In this document: in pieces, positions 18,853-28,619 of the stretch
Layout: each line of letters begins with the position of its first letter
Numbering within the stretch: position 1 is the first letter of the stretch
DNA from: Tissierellia bacterium
Lineage (GTDB): Bacteria > Bacillota > Clostridia > Tissierellales > Peptoniphilaceae
DNA length: 64,000 bases
NCBI GenBank assembly: GCA_030529425.1
Contig: JAUMWX010000001.1
Span: 186,001 to 250,000, forward strand
Direction of reading: 5' to 3'
Notes under the pieces: model-generated
What the model was told of the DNA's origin: nothing
The model's database searches: none
What the model saw: the letters and a program-made list of their open reading frames with translations, nothing else
Program-made: the position numbers and the translations under genes

Positions 18853-20913
18853 ATGAAAAAGATATTAGCGTTGTTACTTGCTTTAGCTTTAGTACTTACA
18901 GCATGTGGTGGTCCTAAAACTAAAGAAGAGCCTAAGAAAGAAGAACCTAAAAAAACAGAGGAACCTTCTAAAGATCCTAAGAAAGAAGAACCTCAAAAAG
19001 CTGAAGAATACAAAGGTCCTACAGAGTACACTGAACCTACATCAAGAGAAGTTCAAACTATGGACTATGTAGTAACTGCATTAGCTTCTGACCATGAAAT
19101 CAATGCAAACTTGGTTGACGGTTTATTGGAAAATGACAGATTCGGTAAGCTTGTAGGAGCATTGGCTTCAGAATGGAAGGCAAATGAAGACAAAACTGTT
19201 TGGACATTTGAATTAAGACCGGGAGTTAAGTGGGTTACAAATGCCGGTGAAGAGTATGATGAAGTTAAAGCTGAAGACTTTGTAACAGGTGTAAGACACG
19301 GTGCTGAATTTAAATCAGGAACATCATGGTTACTACAAGGTGTTATTGACGGATATAGCGAATATCTAAAATCAGACTTCAGTGATGAAGCTTGGGCAAA
19401 AGTTGGTGTTAAGGCTATCGAAAAAGACGGCAAGCAATTTGTTGAATTTACGATGCAAAAAGATGAAAAAGGAAAGGGAATTCCAGTTCCATACTTTGAT
19501 TCTATGACAACTTACGCAGTTCTATACCCTATCAACAAAACTTTCCTTGAGTCAAGAGGAGAAGGATGTAAATTAGGAAAACCTAACAAAGAAACATGTA
19601 AGTTCGGTACAATTGAATTAGATTCAATCCTATACAACGGAGCTTATATTTTAACTACAAACGATTCTCAATCCAAAGCTGTTCTTACAAAGAACGAAGC
19701 TTACTGGGATGCAGCTAATGTTCATATGAAAACTATAACTAGAATATATGATGCTGGTAAAGATCCTTACTCAGTAATTAAAGGTTTCGAAAACGGAACT
19801 TACCCTGCTGCAGGATTATCTACAACTTGGGAAGATTATGCACAATATTTGGAAAAATACAAAAATAATGCAACTTATACTTTACCTAACAACACAACAT
19901 TCGGTATAGTATTTAACTACGGAAGAGAAAAATTTGATGTAACTAAGTATGCCGGAGATGAAGCATTAAGAGAAAATACAAGAAAAGCCGTATTGAATGA
20001 AAACTTCAGAAAGGCAGTAAGAGCTGCTTATGACAGAGTTGCAGCTTTATCAATCGGAGCACCTGAAGAATTAGCAAAACAATCTTTGAGAAACATCAAT
20101 AACTTCCCAGCAGCGGGAACTCAATCAAACGGAACTAAATACTTTGATGAAGTAACAGCAGTTTACAACGCTGCTACAGGTGAAAAGAGAAACTTAAATG
20201 ACGGTCAAGATACATTCTTAAATAAAGAAGAAGCTCTTGCTTACATTGAAAAAGCTAAGGCTGAAGGAATAAAATTCCCTGTACACTTAGACATCATCAT
20301 AAATGAAACAGCTCAAACATTATTAAAGAGAGGACAATCTCTAAAGAAATCTATTGAAGAAAATACTAATGGACAAATAATAATTGAGTTGAACTTAAAA
20401 CCTCAAAAAGATATAGAAGCTTTAGTATATACAAACAACGATCCTAAAGCGATGGATTACGATATATCTACATTTACAGGTTGGGGTCCAGACTATGTAG
20501 ATCCTAAGTCATTTGTTGACATATATTCTCCAACAACTGGTTACTATATGGCTTCATTAGGATTGGGCACAGTTGATAAAGACGGTAAGGTTGCAGACCT
20601 AGAAATTAAAGAAAAATTAGGTCTAATGGAATACGAAAAGCTTTACAGAGAAGCTGACAAGATAACTACAGACTTAGATGCTCGTTACAAAGCATTTGCA
20701 AAAGCGGATGCATATTTGCTACAAAGAGCTATATTTGTACCAACATCTCAACAAACAAGATCTCAAAGAATTACTAAGGTTGTACCGTTCTCTAAAGTAT
20801 ACTCAGATGCAGGTATGACAGAATACAAATACAAAGGTCTTAAACTTCAAGATGAGTTGGTTACTGTTGAACAATACAACAAAGCTTACGAAGAATGGCA
20901 AGCTAACCGTTAA
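18853..20913 (+). CDS. oppA: Oligopeptide ABC transporter substrate-binding lipoprotein
   Basis: The 686-residue lipoprotein has a signal peptide ending in the lipobox LTACGG, then a Lys/Glu/Pro-rich linker (repeats of KKEEPKK) and a family 5 solute-binding domain. The length is close to Ami/Opp-type binding proteins (about 660 residues). It captures extracellular peptides for the OppBCDF complex. Two cysteines about 10 residues apart (near 239 and 249) are unusual for OppA and could form a disulfide. It has its own promoter and a very strong AGAGGAGG site; a hairpin after it probably lowers read-through to oppB, giving excess binding protein. Confidence 0.93.
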   Translation: MKKILALLLALALVLTACGGPKTKEEPKKEEPKKTEEPSKDPKKEEPQKAEEYKGPTEYTEPTSREVQTMDYVVTALASDHEINANLVDGLLENDRFGKLVGALASEWKANEDKTVWTFELRPGVKWVTNAGEEYDEVKAEDFVTGVRHGAEFKSGTSWLLQGVIDGYSEYLKSDFSDEAWAKVGVKAIEKDGKQFVEFTMQKDEKGKGIPVPYFDSMTTYAVLYPINKTFLESRGEGCKLGKPNKETCKFGTIELDSILYNGAYILTTNDSQSKAVLTKNEAYWDAANVHMKTITRIYDAGKDPYSVIKGFENGTYPAAGLSTTWEDYAQYLEKYKNNATYTLPNNTTFGIVFNYGREKFDVTKYAGDEALRENTRKAVLNENFRKAVRAAYDRVAALSIGAPEELAKQSLRNINNFPAAGTQSNGTKYFDEVTAVYNAATGEKRNLNDGQDTFLNKEEALAYIEKAKAEGIKFPVHLDIIINETAQTLLKRGQSLKKSIEENTNGQIIIELNLKPQKDIEALVYTNNDPKAMDYDISTFTGWGPDYVDPKSFVDIYSPTTGYYMASLGLGTVDKDGKVADLEIKEKLGLMEYEKLYREADKITTDLDARYKAFAKADAYLLQRAIFVPTSQQTRSQRITKVVPFSKVYSDAGMTEYKYKGLKLQDELVTVEQYNKAYEEWQANR

Positions 20914-20937
20914 AATTAGAATATGAGAGTTAAGGAT

Positions 20938-20967
20938 AGGTTGAGTATTTAACTCAGCCTTTCTTTA
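20938..20967 (+). terminator. Partial terminator (attenuator) between oppA and oppB
   Basis: AGGTTGAGT (20938-20946) pairs with ACTCAGCCT (20952-20960) around ATTTA, with one G-U pair, followed by TTCTTTA. The imperfect T-run suggests partial termination inside the operon. Confidence 0.65.
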
Positions 20968-20983
20968 CATAAAAGGAGTAATT

Positions 20984-22468
20984 ATGAAAAAATATATATT
21001 GATGAGACTGATAAGATCCATCATATCTATTCTAATAGTTGTATCCATTGTTGTGGCAATGCTTTACACATTAGTTCCTACTTCTAGAGTTTTTGAAAAA
21101 GATACGGCATATCAAAAGTTAAAGACAAATTATAAGGTGGCTTATCAATACTCGAAACTTGAAGAATTGGGATACTTGGATTACATGAGTCAAGCTGACA
21201 TGTGTATTGCCGCTGAAGATACATCTCAGGAATGTTTAGATCCTAAAAGTGAGAAATCTGCTGCTGCAAGAAAATTTGTAGAGGGCAAAGGTTTTAAAAT
21301 TTTGTCTTTGGATCAATATGACGAACTTCAAGGAACTTACATAGCATACAGATATTACAATGTAGTAGAATTGGTGGGTAAGTTCTTTACAAGACTTATT
21401 GAAATCGACAATCCTTGGGCTATAAAAGATGAAGCTAATCCTGGAATTAGCAGAAAATATTATTTTACAACGGATCATAACGGAATTCCTGCTTTGGCAT
21501 GTTCCGGATGTAATTACAAATACCAAATTTATTTTGATGGGAATTTTCCATTTATTCATCAAAATATATTCAATTTGAATTTTGGGGATTCTTTCCCTAC
21601 ACAGTCAGGGATACCTACCACCTCCGTAATCGGAAACGGACAAGGTAAATTAAAATCATTTGAACAAACATTTCCGACAGGTCAAAAAATTAAGAGTCCA
21701 ATTTTACAACATACTTGTAAATACAAGGAAAATCCGGACCATTTAGATAAAAAGAGATTTACTGATAATTACGCAAATTGTACTTCAAAATATGAATCAG
21801 CTTCAATGATTCAACTTTCTTATTTATTTGGGATTTTAGCAATAATTCTTGCATATTCAATAGCTGTTCCTGCGGGTGTGGCTATGGCGAGAAATAAAGG
21901 TAAACTGCAAGATAAAATAGGTATAGTATATATAAACATATTGATATCTGTTCCGTCATTGGCTTTTATTTTCTTTGTAAAGTTCTTGGGACACAGGATA
22001 GGCCTTCCGGATAAATTTCCACATTTAGGATTTAATGATGTGAGATCATATATATTACCTGTAATAATATTGGGGCTTTTAAGTACACCTAGTTTGATGA
22101 TGTGGATAAGGAGATATATGGTTGACCAAGCTAATGCGGATTATGTAAAATTTGCAAAAGCGAAGGGTTTAACACGTAAAGAGATAGCGAGAAATCACAT
22201 ATTTAAGAATGCGATTATTCCAATAGTTAACGGTATTCCGGCATCAATTATTTTGGCAATTTCAGGAGCGGTTATTACCGAATCGGTATTCTCAATCCCT
22301 GGTATGGGTAAGATGCTTCCGGATGCTATTTTAAATGTAAACAATAACATGGTTATTACTCTTACATTTATATTTTCATCACTATCAATATTTTCCGTAT
22401 TTTTAGGAGATATTTTGATGACAATTATGGATCCTCGTATTTCTTTGAGTACTAAGAAAGGAGCGTAA
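20984..22468 (+). CDS. oppB: Oligopeptide ABC permease, AmiC/OppB type with cysteine-rich loop
   Basis: At 494 residues this permease is far longer than a standard OppB (about 310) and matches the AmiC type of streptococci. After the first membrane helix (about 12-32) there is an extracellular domain to about residue 275. The remaining membrane helices and the EAA-type loop (NADYVKFAKAKGLTRKEI) follow. The extracellular domain has six cysteines at 74, 84, 173, 176, 245 and 266, all on the outer side, suggesting disulfides or metal binding. It follows the oppA attenuator with an AAAGGAG site and precedes oppC by 2 bases. Confidence 0.92.
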   Translation: MKKYILMRLIRSIISILIVVSIVVAMLYTLVPTSRVFEKDTAYQKLKTNYKVAYQYSKLEELGYLDYMSQADMCIAAEDTSQECLDPKSEKSAAARKFVEGKGFKILSLDQYDELQGTYIAYRYYNVVELVGKFFTRLIEIDNPWAIKDEANPGISRKYYFTTDHNGIPALACSGCNYKYQIYFDGNFPFIHQNIFNLNFGDSFPTQSGIPTTSVIGNGQGKLKSFEQTFPTGQKIKSPILQHTCKYKENPDHLDKKRFTDNYANCTSKYESASMIQLSYLFGILAIILAYSIAVPAGVAMARNKGKLQDKIGIVYINILISVPSLAFIFFVKFLGHRIGLPDKFPHLGFNDVRSYILPVIILGLLSTPSLMMWIRRYMVDQANADYVKFAKAKGLTRKEIARNHIFKNAIIPIVNGIPASIILAISGAVITESVFSIPGMGKMLPDAILNVNNNMVITLTFIFSSLSIFSVFLGDILMTIMDPRISLSTKKGA

Positions 22469-22470
22469 GA

Positions 22471-23400
22471 ATGGAAAACAAAGCAAATGACAAGTTTAGT
22501 TTTTATAAAGTTGATGATTCAGTTTCTGAAGTTATAGCGGCTCCTGAATACTCATATTGGAAATCGGTATACAGAAAATTCATATCTTCAAAAGTAGCGA
22601 TATTTATGTTCCTTTTATTGGTAGCTGTATTGTTGATGTCAATTATTCACCCAATGTTTTCAAAATTTTCAAATTTGAATAATGTGAATATAAACGATAA
22701 AAGTCAATGGTTTTTAAGACCTTCGGCAGAACATTGGTTTGGTACCGATGATGTCGGTCAGGACATGTTTGATATGGTTTGGGCAGGAGCTAAAACAAGT
22801 TTATTTATTGCATTCACCGCTACATTCTTTTCTACAACAATAGGTGTTATAGTAGGTATGTTTTGGGGATTCTCAAAGAAAGTGGATGCTATAATGATTC
22901 AAGTATACAATGTGGTTGCAAATATACCTTTTATGTTGATAGTAATGGTTTTGAGTTTTGCATTGGGAGCAGGGGTTGCTCAGTTGATTTTTGCCCTTTC
23001 TTGTACAACTTGGATTGGAACCGCGTATTTTATTCGTGTTCAAGTAATGATAATAAGAGATAGAGAATATAACTTGGCATCCCGTTGTTTGGGATCTTCA
23101 ACAACTAAGATGGTATTTCACAATGTTTTACCGTACTTGGTTTCAGTTATAGTAACTTCCGTATCAAGAGAAGTTCCAAGTTTTATTTCTTACGAAGTAT
23201 TTTTAAGTTATGTGGGGGTAGGTCTTTCAAGTGATATAGCATCATTAGGAAAGATAGTTCAGGATAATGCACAATACATGCAATCGGCTGCATACCTGTT
23301 TATAATACCTCTAATTGTAACAGCGCTAATATCAGTTTCTTTATATATAGTAGGTCAGACACTTGCGGATGCAAGTGATCCACGAAACCACATGATTTAG
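22471..23400 (+). CDS. oppC: Oligopeptide ABC permease, OppC/AmiD type
   Basis: The 309-residue permease has an N-terminal cytoplasmic tail, a first membrane helix (about 43-63), the conserved HWFGTDDVGQD segment and a binding-protein-dependent transport domain with EAA loop (YNLASRCLGSSTTKMVFHNVLP). The length equals AmiD/OppC. It pairs with OppB to form the membrane channel for peptides. It starts 2 bases after oppB with a GGAG site and ends 8 bases before oppD. Confidence 0.95.
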   Translation: MENKANDKFSFYKVDDSVSEVIAAPEYSYWKSVYRKFISSKVAIFMFLLLVAVLLMSIIHPMFSKFSNLNNVNINDKSQWFLRPSAEHWFGTDDVGQDMFDMVWAGAKTSLFIAFTATFFSTTIGVIVGMFWGFSKKVDAIMIQVYNVVANIPFMLIVMVLSFALGAGVAQLIFALSCTTWIGTAYFIRVQVMIIRDREYNLASRCLGSSTTKMVFHNVLPYLVSVIVTSVSREVPSFISYEVFLSYVGVGLSSDIASLGKIVQDNAQYMQSAAYLFIIPLIVTALISVSLYIVGQTLADASDPRNHMI

Positions 23401-23408
23401 GAGGTCTT

Positions 23409-24482
23409 ATGGAAAAAAATAAAATATTATCTGTTAAAGATCTCGAAGTAAAATTTAAGGTTCGTGATAGAGAATTAACAGCTATTCGTAACATATCTTT
23501 GGACTTTGAAGAGGGAAAAGTTGTTGCAATAGTTGGAGAATCGGGTTCAGGAAAGAGTGTATTTACTAAGACTTTTACAGGGATGTTGGAAATTAACGGA
23601 AGAGTTAGTAACGGAGAAATTTGGTTTGAAGGTCAGGATTTAGCGAAATATTCTACCGATAAAGAATGGTTGAATATCCGTGGTAAAAAGATTGCTACAA
23701 TCTTTCAGGATCCTATGACTTCTTTGAATCCAATCAGAACAATCGGGTATCAAATTTCCGAAGTAATCATAAAACATCAAGGCAAATCAAAGTCTGAAGC
23801 AAAAGAATTGGCTATTGATTTAATGAGAAGAGTAGGGATAAAAGATCCTGATTTGAGATATAATGACTATCCTTTCCAATATTCGGGAGGAATGAGACAG
23901 AGAATAGTTATAGCGATAGCTTTGGCTTGTCGTCCGAAAATACTTATTTGTGACGAGCCTACTACAGCTCTTGATGTAACGATTCAGGCACAAATAATCA
24001 GTTTGATCAAAGAATTATCTGAAGAGTACGGATTTACTACGATATATATAACTCATGACTTGGGGGTTGTTGCGAATGTTGCCGATAAAGTAGCGGTAAT
24101 GTATGCCGGTCAAATAATCGAATATGGAACGGTTGAAGAAATATTCTATGACCCTAGACATCCCTACACATGGGGACTATTGTCATCACTTCCACAATTG
24201 GGAGATAAGGAAGGTGAACTGTTTGCTATTAAAGGTACACCACCGTCATTATTCCAAGCCGTGAAAGGAGACAGCTTTGCACCGAGAAGCGAATATTCAA
24301 TGAAAATAGATTTCGAAGAAGAACCGCCTATGTTTAAAATAACGGATACACATTACGCAAAGACTTGGTTACTGGATGAGCGTGCTCCAAAGGTTGAAAA
24401 ACCTGAACAAATCAGAAATCTTCATGAGAAGATGAAGGAATTGACATCTAAAGGAGGAGTTTACAGTGACAGAGAAGAATAG
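23409..24482 (+). CDS. oppD: Oligopeptide ABC ATPase, OppD/AmiE type
   Basis: The 357-residue ATPase has Walker A GESGSGKS, the signature [15 protein letters not shown] and Walker [15 protein letters not shown], with the OppD/DppD C-terminal extension ([15 protein letters not shown]). It energises peptide uptake with OppF. The usual C-terminal cysteine cluster of the iron-sulfur type OppD is not seen. Its 3' end overlaps the oppF start by 17 bases. Confidence 0.95.
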   Translation: MEKNKILSVKDLEVKFKVRDRELTAIRNISLDFEEGKVVAIVGESGSGKSVFTKTFTGMLEINGRVSNGEIWFEGQDLAKYSTDKEWLNIRGKKIATIFQDPMTSLNPIRTIGYQISEVIIKHQGKSKSEAKELAIDLMRRVGIKDPDLRYNDYPFQYSGGMRQRIVIAIALACRPKILICDEPTTALDVTIQAQIISLIKELSEEYGFTTIYITHDLGVVANVADKVAVMYAGQIIEYGTVEEIFYDPRHPYTWGLLSSLPQLGDKEGELFAIKGTPPSLFQAVKGDSFAPRSEYSMKIDFEEEPPMFKITDTHYAKTWLLDERAPKVEKPEQIRNLHEKMKELTSKGGVYSDREE

Positions 24483-25440
24483 AGAAGTTTTGCTGGATGT
24501 AAAACATTTAGAGATAACATTTAAAAATGGAAAAAGAAAGTTCAGAGCTGTAAAAGACTGTAATTTCCAAATTTTTAAGGGTGAAACTTTTGCTTTGGTA
24601 GGAGAGTCCGGTTCAGGAAAAACAACTATCGGGAGAGCTATAATCAGATTAAACGAAACTTCAGATGGAGAGATTATCTACAAAGGAAAAAAGATAAACG
24701 GACCTTTGAAAAAGGATGAAGAAAGACAGTTGGTCAGAGAAGTTCAGATGATATTTCAAGACCCTGCGGCTTCACTTAATGAAAGAGCTACGGTTGACTA
24801 TTGTATAGCTGAAGGTTTGGATAACTTCTCCTTATATAAGGATAGGGAAGAAAGAAGAGAAAAAGTAGATAATGCGCTTAAAGCTGTAGGTCTATTGCCG
24901 GAGCACAAATCGAGATATCCTCATGAATTTTCGGGCGGTCAAAGACAAAGGATAGGAATTGCCAGGGCGATGGTTATGGAGCCGGATTTCATCGTTGCAG
25001 ATGAACCCATTTCAGCTCTTGACGTTTCAATCAGGGCTCAAGTACTAAATCTGATGAATAAGTTTAAATCTGAAAGAGGACTTACCTATTTGTTCATCGC
25101 ACATGATCTGTCCGTTGTAAGATATTTTTCAGATCGTATCGCGGTAATTCACAAAGGGCGTATTGTTGAGGTTGCACCGACAGAAGAGTTGTTTGCATAT
25201 CCTCTTCACCCATATACAAGATCGCTTCTTCAATCAGTTCCGATGCCGGATCCTAGGATTGAAAAAACGAAAGAATTGATAATTTATGACGAGTCGAAGA
25301 GAGATTTTTCAGGGGAAAAGCCGATACTTCAAGAGATAGTGCCGGGGCATTATGTATTTGCCAATGAAAGAGAAATGGCGGAATACAGGGTAAAACTTGA
25401 CAAAATGATCAAGACAAGAAAAGAATTAAATTTAGATTAG
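24466..25440 (+). CDS. oppF: Oligopeptide ABC ATPase, OppF/AmiF type
   Basis: The 324-residue ATPase has Walker [10 protein letters not shown], the signature [15 protein letters not shown] and Walker [15 protein letters not shown], plus the [16 protein letters not shown] tail segment typical of OppF. It starts with GTG at 24466, supported by AAGGAGGAG at 24451-24459, inside the end of oppD; this 17-base overlap suggests coupled translation and equal amounts of both ATPases. It is the last gene of the opp operon and is followed by a long hairpin terminator. Confidence 0.95.
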   Translation: MTEKNREVLLDVKHLEITFKNGKRKFRAVKDCNFQIFKGETFALVGESGSGKTTIGRAIIRLNETSDGEIIYKGKKINGPLKKDEERQLVREVQMIFQDPAASLNERATVDYCIAEGLDNFSLYKDREERREKVDNALKAVGLLPEHKSRYPHEFSGGQRQRIGIARAMVMEPDFIVADEPISALDVSIRAQVLNLMNKFKSERGLTYLFIAHDLSVVRYFSDRIAVIHKGRIVEVAPTEELFAYPLHPYTRSLLQSVPMPDPRIEKTKELIIYDESKRDFSGEKPILQEIVPGHYVFANEREMAEYRVKLDKMIKTRKELNLD

Positions 25441-25447
25441 TAAAATG

Positions 25448-25503
25448 AAAAGATCACGAATTGAAGCTCTCCAATGGAGAAATTCAGTTTTGTGGTCTTT
25501 AAT
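25448..25503 (+). terminator. Terminator after oppF
   Basis: A long, slightly interrupted stem: AAAGATCAC at the left pairs with GTGGTCTTT at the right, with inner pairs TTGAA/TTCA and TCTCC/GGAGA around a short loop. The right arm ends in TTT followed by AATAAA. Confidence 0.65.
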
Positions 25504-25547
25504 AAATTACGGAAAAATCAAGATGTGATAATTAAAAGGAGAAACTC

Positions 25548-26204
25548 ATGGCATCATGGATAGTACATCTTAGAATAGCGGAAAAATTGATAGATAAATT
25601 GGATGTGGATTTGGATGAAAAATTATATTACATAGGTAATATTGCCATAGACAGCGGTAAGGCATCGGAAGATGGATTTAGTTTTTATCCTCCGAAGAGC
25701 GTTTCACATTACACCAAGACGGGAAGAATGTCGGATGTCGATTATTTGGGATTTTACGAAGAATATTGTAGAGGTAAAAATATGTCCGAATACTCCTTTT
25801 ATTTAGGGTGTTTTCACCATCTATATACGGACTTCTTGTGGGATAAATTAATATATAGCGGGCTAATAGAAAAATATGCGAATCAAATAAAGAAGGACAA
25901 AAAATTTGTATATAATTTCAAGCAGGACTGGTATGATCAGGATTTTGTTTTTATCAAAAAACACATAGATTTTATAGGACTGAAAACTTTGAAAGAAATT
26001 GATTATTTTGAGAATGTTTATCTACCTTGGTTTAAAAAAGATGCCGTGGATAACAAGATAAAGGAAATAGTTGAATTTTACTCGATTTTTCCTGAAAACC
26101 TTAAAAGAGAGTATTTATACACAAATGAGGAAAAGATGAATAAATTTGTTGATGATGCCTGTGAAATTTTATATAATTCGACGCTAAAGCTACTTGAAAA
26201 ATAA
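25548..26204 (+). CDS. Zinc-dependent phospholipase C-like protein
   Basis: The 218-residue protein begins MASWIVHLRIAEKL and continues with GNIAIDSG, a SHYT motif and GCFHHLYTDFLWD. This spacing of His and Asp residues is typical of the zinc-dependent phospholipase C/S1-P1 nuclease fold family found widely in Firmicutes, in which these residues bind metal. It has no signal peptide, so it is probably cytoplasmic and its substrate is unknown; it should not be read as a secreted toxin. It is a single gene behind AAAGGAGAAA. Confidence 0.65.
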   Translation: MASWIVHLRIAEKLIDKLDVDLDEKLYYIGNIAIDSGKASEDGFSFYPPKSVSHYTKTGRMSDVDYLGFYEEYCRGKNMSEYSFYLGCFHHLYTDFLWDKLIYSGLIEKYANQIKKDKKFVYNFKQDWYDQDFVFIKKHIDFIGLKTLKEIDYFENVYLPWFKKDAVDNKIKEIVEFYSIFPENLKREYLYTNEEKMNKFVDDACEILYNSTLKLLEK

Positions 26205-26294
26205 AAATGTAAAAAACTTATAAAAGTTCGAGTTTTTTCTATAGAAATATACTAAATAATTCTAAAATATCTTTGTTTTAAATTAGCATAGTTT

Positions 26295-26327
26295 ATGAAA
26301 ACGCTTTAAAAGTTTTCATTTTATTTT
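26295..26327 (+). promoter_or_regulatory. cre-like palindromic element upstream of the flavin reductase
   Basis: ATGAAAACGCTTTAAAA (26295-26311) fits the Bacillus CcpA cre consensus WTGNAANCGNWNNCWW with one mismatch (A for the late C). The same stretch forms an 8-bp perfect inverted repeat, ATGAAAAC (26295-26302) with GTTTTCAT (26312-26319), followed by TTTATTTT, so it could instead be a weak terminator for the preceding gene. Its 14-base core is shared, inverted, with the region upstream of oppA. Confidence 0.4.
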
Positions 26328-26437
26328 AACAAACTAGATTTAAAACACAATTTTTTACAAAAAAAATTTCATGTATATGGATTTAGACTGTTAAATTATT
26401 GTATAATTAAGTTGATAATACACTTAAAGGAGGGTAT

Positions 26438-28537
26438 ATGAAAAGAAAATTACTTGCAATGCTATTGGTATTAGCACTAGTACTTGTTGGTTGTGGTGGA
26501 AATAAACCTAAAGAGGAAAAACCGTCAACTGATGAAAATAAGGTAGTAGAAACAGTGGCTAAGGGATACAAGGAAGATTTCAAGGTAAAAACTACTTTTG
26601 ATAAGGCGGGAAAAATCCTTAAAGTAGAAGTTCTTGAAAATAAAGAGACACCGGATATCGGTGGATTGGCTATTAAAGAAATACCTAACAAGATAGTTGA
26701 AAAACAATCTGTTAAGGTGGATGTAGTATCAAATGCGACAGTTACATCAAATGCAATTTTGGAAGCTGTTAAGGAAGCTATTAAAAAAGCGGGATTTGAT
26801 CTTAAAAATTATGAAAAGGGTGCAGAGACTGGCAAAGCTGAGAAGCCAGCTGCAACCTTTAAGGCGGGAACATATGAAGGAGAGGCTACAGGTTACGGCG
26901 GAAAGATAAAAGTTTCAGTAGAAGTTGACGAATCTAAAATAAAAGACGTAAAAGTAGTTGAGCAAAACGAAACTATATACATATCAAAACTGGCAATTGA
27001 ACAACTTCCTAAAGATATTGTTGAGAAACAAACAGTCGAAGTTGATTCCATATCCGGATGTACATTTTCCAGTTTAGCGGTTAAAAACGCAGTTAAAAAT
27101 GCACTTGAGAAAACAGGTGTAGACATGGCTGCAGTTACTAAAAAAGTAGAAAAGGAAAAAGTACAAAAAACTGAAGAAACCATGGAAGTTGAAGTGGTAA
27201 TAATCGGTTCAGGTGGAGCCGGTTTGTCAGCAGGTGTAAGTTCGTTTGAACATGGTGCAAAAAATGTACTTATAGTAGAAAAAATGCCGTTTGCAGGTGG
27301 TAACACACTTAGAGCGGGTGGCGCAATGAATGCGGTAAATGAAGAAAAACAAAAGAAACAAGGTATCGAAGATTCAGTTGAGCTACATTTCCAACATACA
27401 TTTGAAGGTGGTCATAAAGTAGCTAACGAAGCATTGGTAAGAGTTTTGACAAGCAAGGCTCCCGATACTGTTAAATGGTTAGAAGGTCTTGGAGTTAAAT
27501 TCAAACCTGAAATCGGATCAGTAATAGGTGCTAAATGGGCTAGATCAAACCAAACAGAAATGCCTCTTGGTACAGGATTTATATCAGTACTTCAAAAACA
27601 ATTTGAAGACAAGGGTGGAAAGATATTATTCAAAACAAAAGCTACGGAAATCATTAAAGAAGGCGACAGAGTAGTGGGAATCAAGGCTGAATCTGAAGAA
27701 AAGATCCTTACTATTAAAGCGTCTAAGGGGGTAATAATCGCTACAGGCGGATATGCATCCGATTTCGAATTGGCTAAAAAATATTTGAATGACAAGGGTG
27801 TTTACAATACATCAAATTTACCTGCTACAATTGAAAGTACAAACCATCCGGGAGCTACAGGAGACGGTATTGTAATGGCGGAAGCAATTGGTGCAAAATC
27901 AATTGATATGGAACACATTCAATTATTGCCGATGGGCGGAGACAGATTCGGTCCTACAATTAATATAGACAATGCTTTCTTTATAAACAAAGAAGGTAAG
28001 AGATATGTTAAAGAAGATGGTGGTCGTGATGAATTATGTCTATCAGCTTTCAAACAAAAAGACGGTCAATATTACATGATTAACGACTCTCAAATCATCA
28101 CTCCTGAAAGAATAACATTATCCGGAGAAAAATTAGATGTTTTGATTGAAAAAGGTTTGGTAGTTGAAAAGCCTACATTAAAAGAATTGGCTGAAGCAAT
28201 CGGTGTACCTGCAGATGCGTTGGAAAAAACTACTGCGGAATTTAACAAAGCGGTTGATGCTAAGCAAGATGAATTTGGACGAAAAGTTTGGGATAAGAAA
28301 ATTGAAAAGGGTCCTTTCTATGCTACACTTCGTTATCCTGCACTTCACCATACAATGGGTGGTCTAAAGATTAATGAACAAGCTCAAGTTCTTGACAAAG
28401 AAGATAAAGTAATTCCTGGATTATTTGCAGCCGGAGAAGTTACCGGAGGTATCCACGGAGCTAACCGTCTAGGCGGAAATGCAATTACAGATATCATGGT
28501 ATTTGGTAGAACAGCAGGCGAATCAGTAATGAAATAA
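26438..28537 (+). CDS. Lipoprotein flavin reductase: two FMN-binding domains plus fumarate-reductase-like FAD domain
   Basis: The 699-residue lipoprotein (lipobox Cys at 19) has two tandem FMN-binding domains with ApbE-type flavinylation motifs, D95-VVSNAT101 and D203-SISGCT209, then a FAD domain (GSGGAG from residue 257). This domain layout belongs to exported flavin reductases of the fumarate/urocanate reductase family, which take electrons from membrane flavin chains. The C-terminal motifs HHTMGG and GGIHGANRLGGNA match Shewanella fumarate reductase, including the catalytic Arg (from memory), but the segment corresponding to its IQAHPT reads IQLLPM, so the substrate is probably not fumarate. 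A strong AAAGGAGGG site precedes it. No ApbE or electron-donor gene lies in the window. Confidence 0.85.
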   Translation: MKRKLLAMLLVLALVLVGCGGNKPKEEKPSTDENKVVETVAKGYKEDFKVKTTFDKAGKILKVEVLENKETPDIGGLAIKEIPNKIVEKQSVKVDVVSNATVTSNAILEAVKEAIKKAGFDLKNYEKGAETGKAEKPAATFKAGTYEGEATGYGGKIKVSVEVDESKIKDVKVVEQNETIYISKLAIEQLPKDIVEKQTVEVDSISGCTFSSLAVKNAVKNALEKTGVDMAAVTKKVEKEKVQKTEETMEVEVVIIGSGGAGLSAGVSSFEHGAKNVLIVEKMPFAGGNTLRAGGAMNAVNEEKQKKQGIEDSVELHFQHTFEGGHKVANEALVRVLTSKAPDTVKWLEGLGVKFKPEIGSVIGAKWARSNQTEMPLGTGFISVLQKQFEDKGGKILFKTKATEIIKEGDRVVGIKAESEEKILTIKASKGVIIATGGYASDFELAKKYLNDKGVYNTSNLPATIESTNHPGATGDGIVMAEAIGAKSIDMEHIQLLPMGGDRFGPTINIDNAFFINKEGKRYVKEDGGRDELCLSAFKQKDGQYYMINDSQIITPERITLSGEKLDVLIEKGLVVEKPTLKELAEAIGVPADALEKTTAEFNKAVDAKQDEFGRKVWDKKIEKGPFYATLRYPALHHTMGGLKINEQAQVLDKEDKVIPGLFAAGEVTGGIHGANRLGGNAITDIMVFGRTAGESVMK

Positions 28538-28570
28538 AAATAAAATTTAATAAAATATTTTATTGAGCAG

Positions 28571-28615
28571 TCACGCCGTCATTACCTCCTATTTGCTAAT
28601 GACGGCGTGATTTTT
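28571..28615 (+). terminator. Strong terminator after the flavin reductase
   Basis: TCACGCCGTCATTA (28571-28584) pairs perfectly over 14 bp with TAATGACGGCGTGA (28597-28610), followed by TTTTT. Confidence 0.92.
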
Positions 28616-28619
28616 ATTG

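Noticed and set aside
26205..26240. AAAAACTT...AGTTTTTT as terminator of the PLC-like gene
   Set aside because: The arms pair poorly around a large loop; the AT-rich match is expected by chance.
26893..27306. Minus-strand ORF of 137 codons inside the flavin reductase gene
   Set aside because: Low-complexity Ser/Thr-rich reading of the opposite strand of a well-supported gene.
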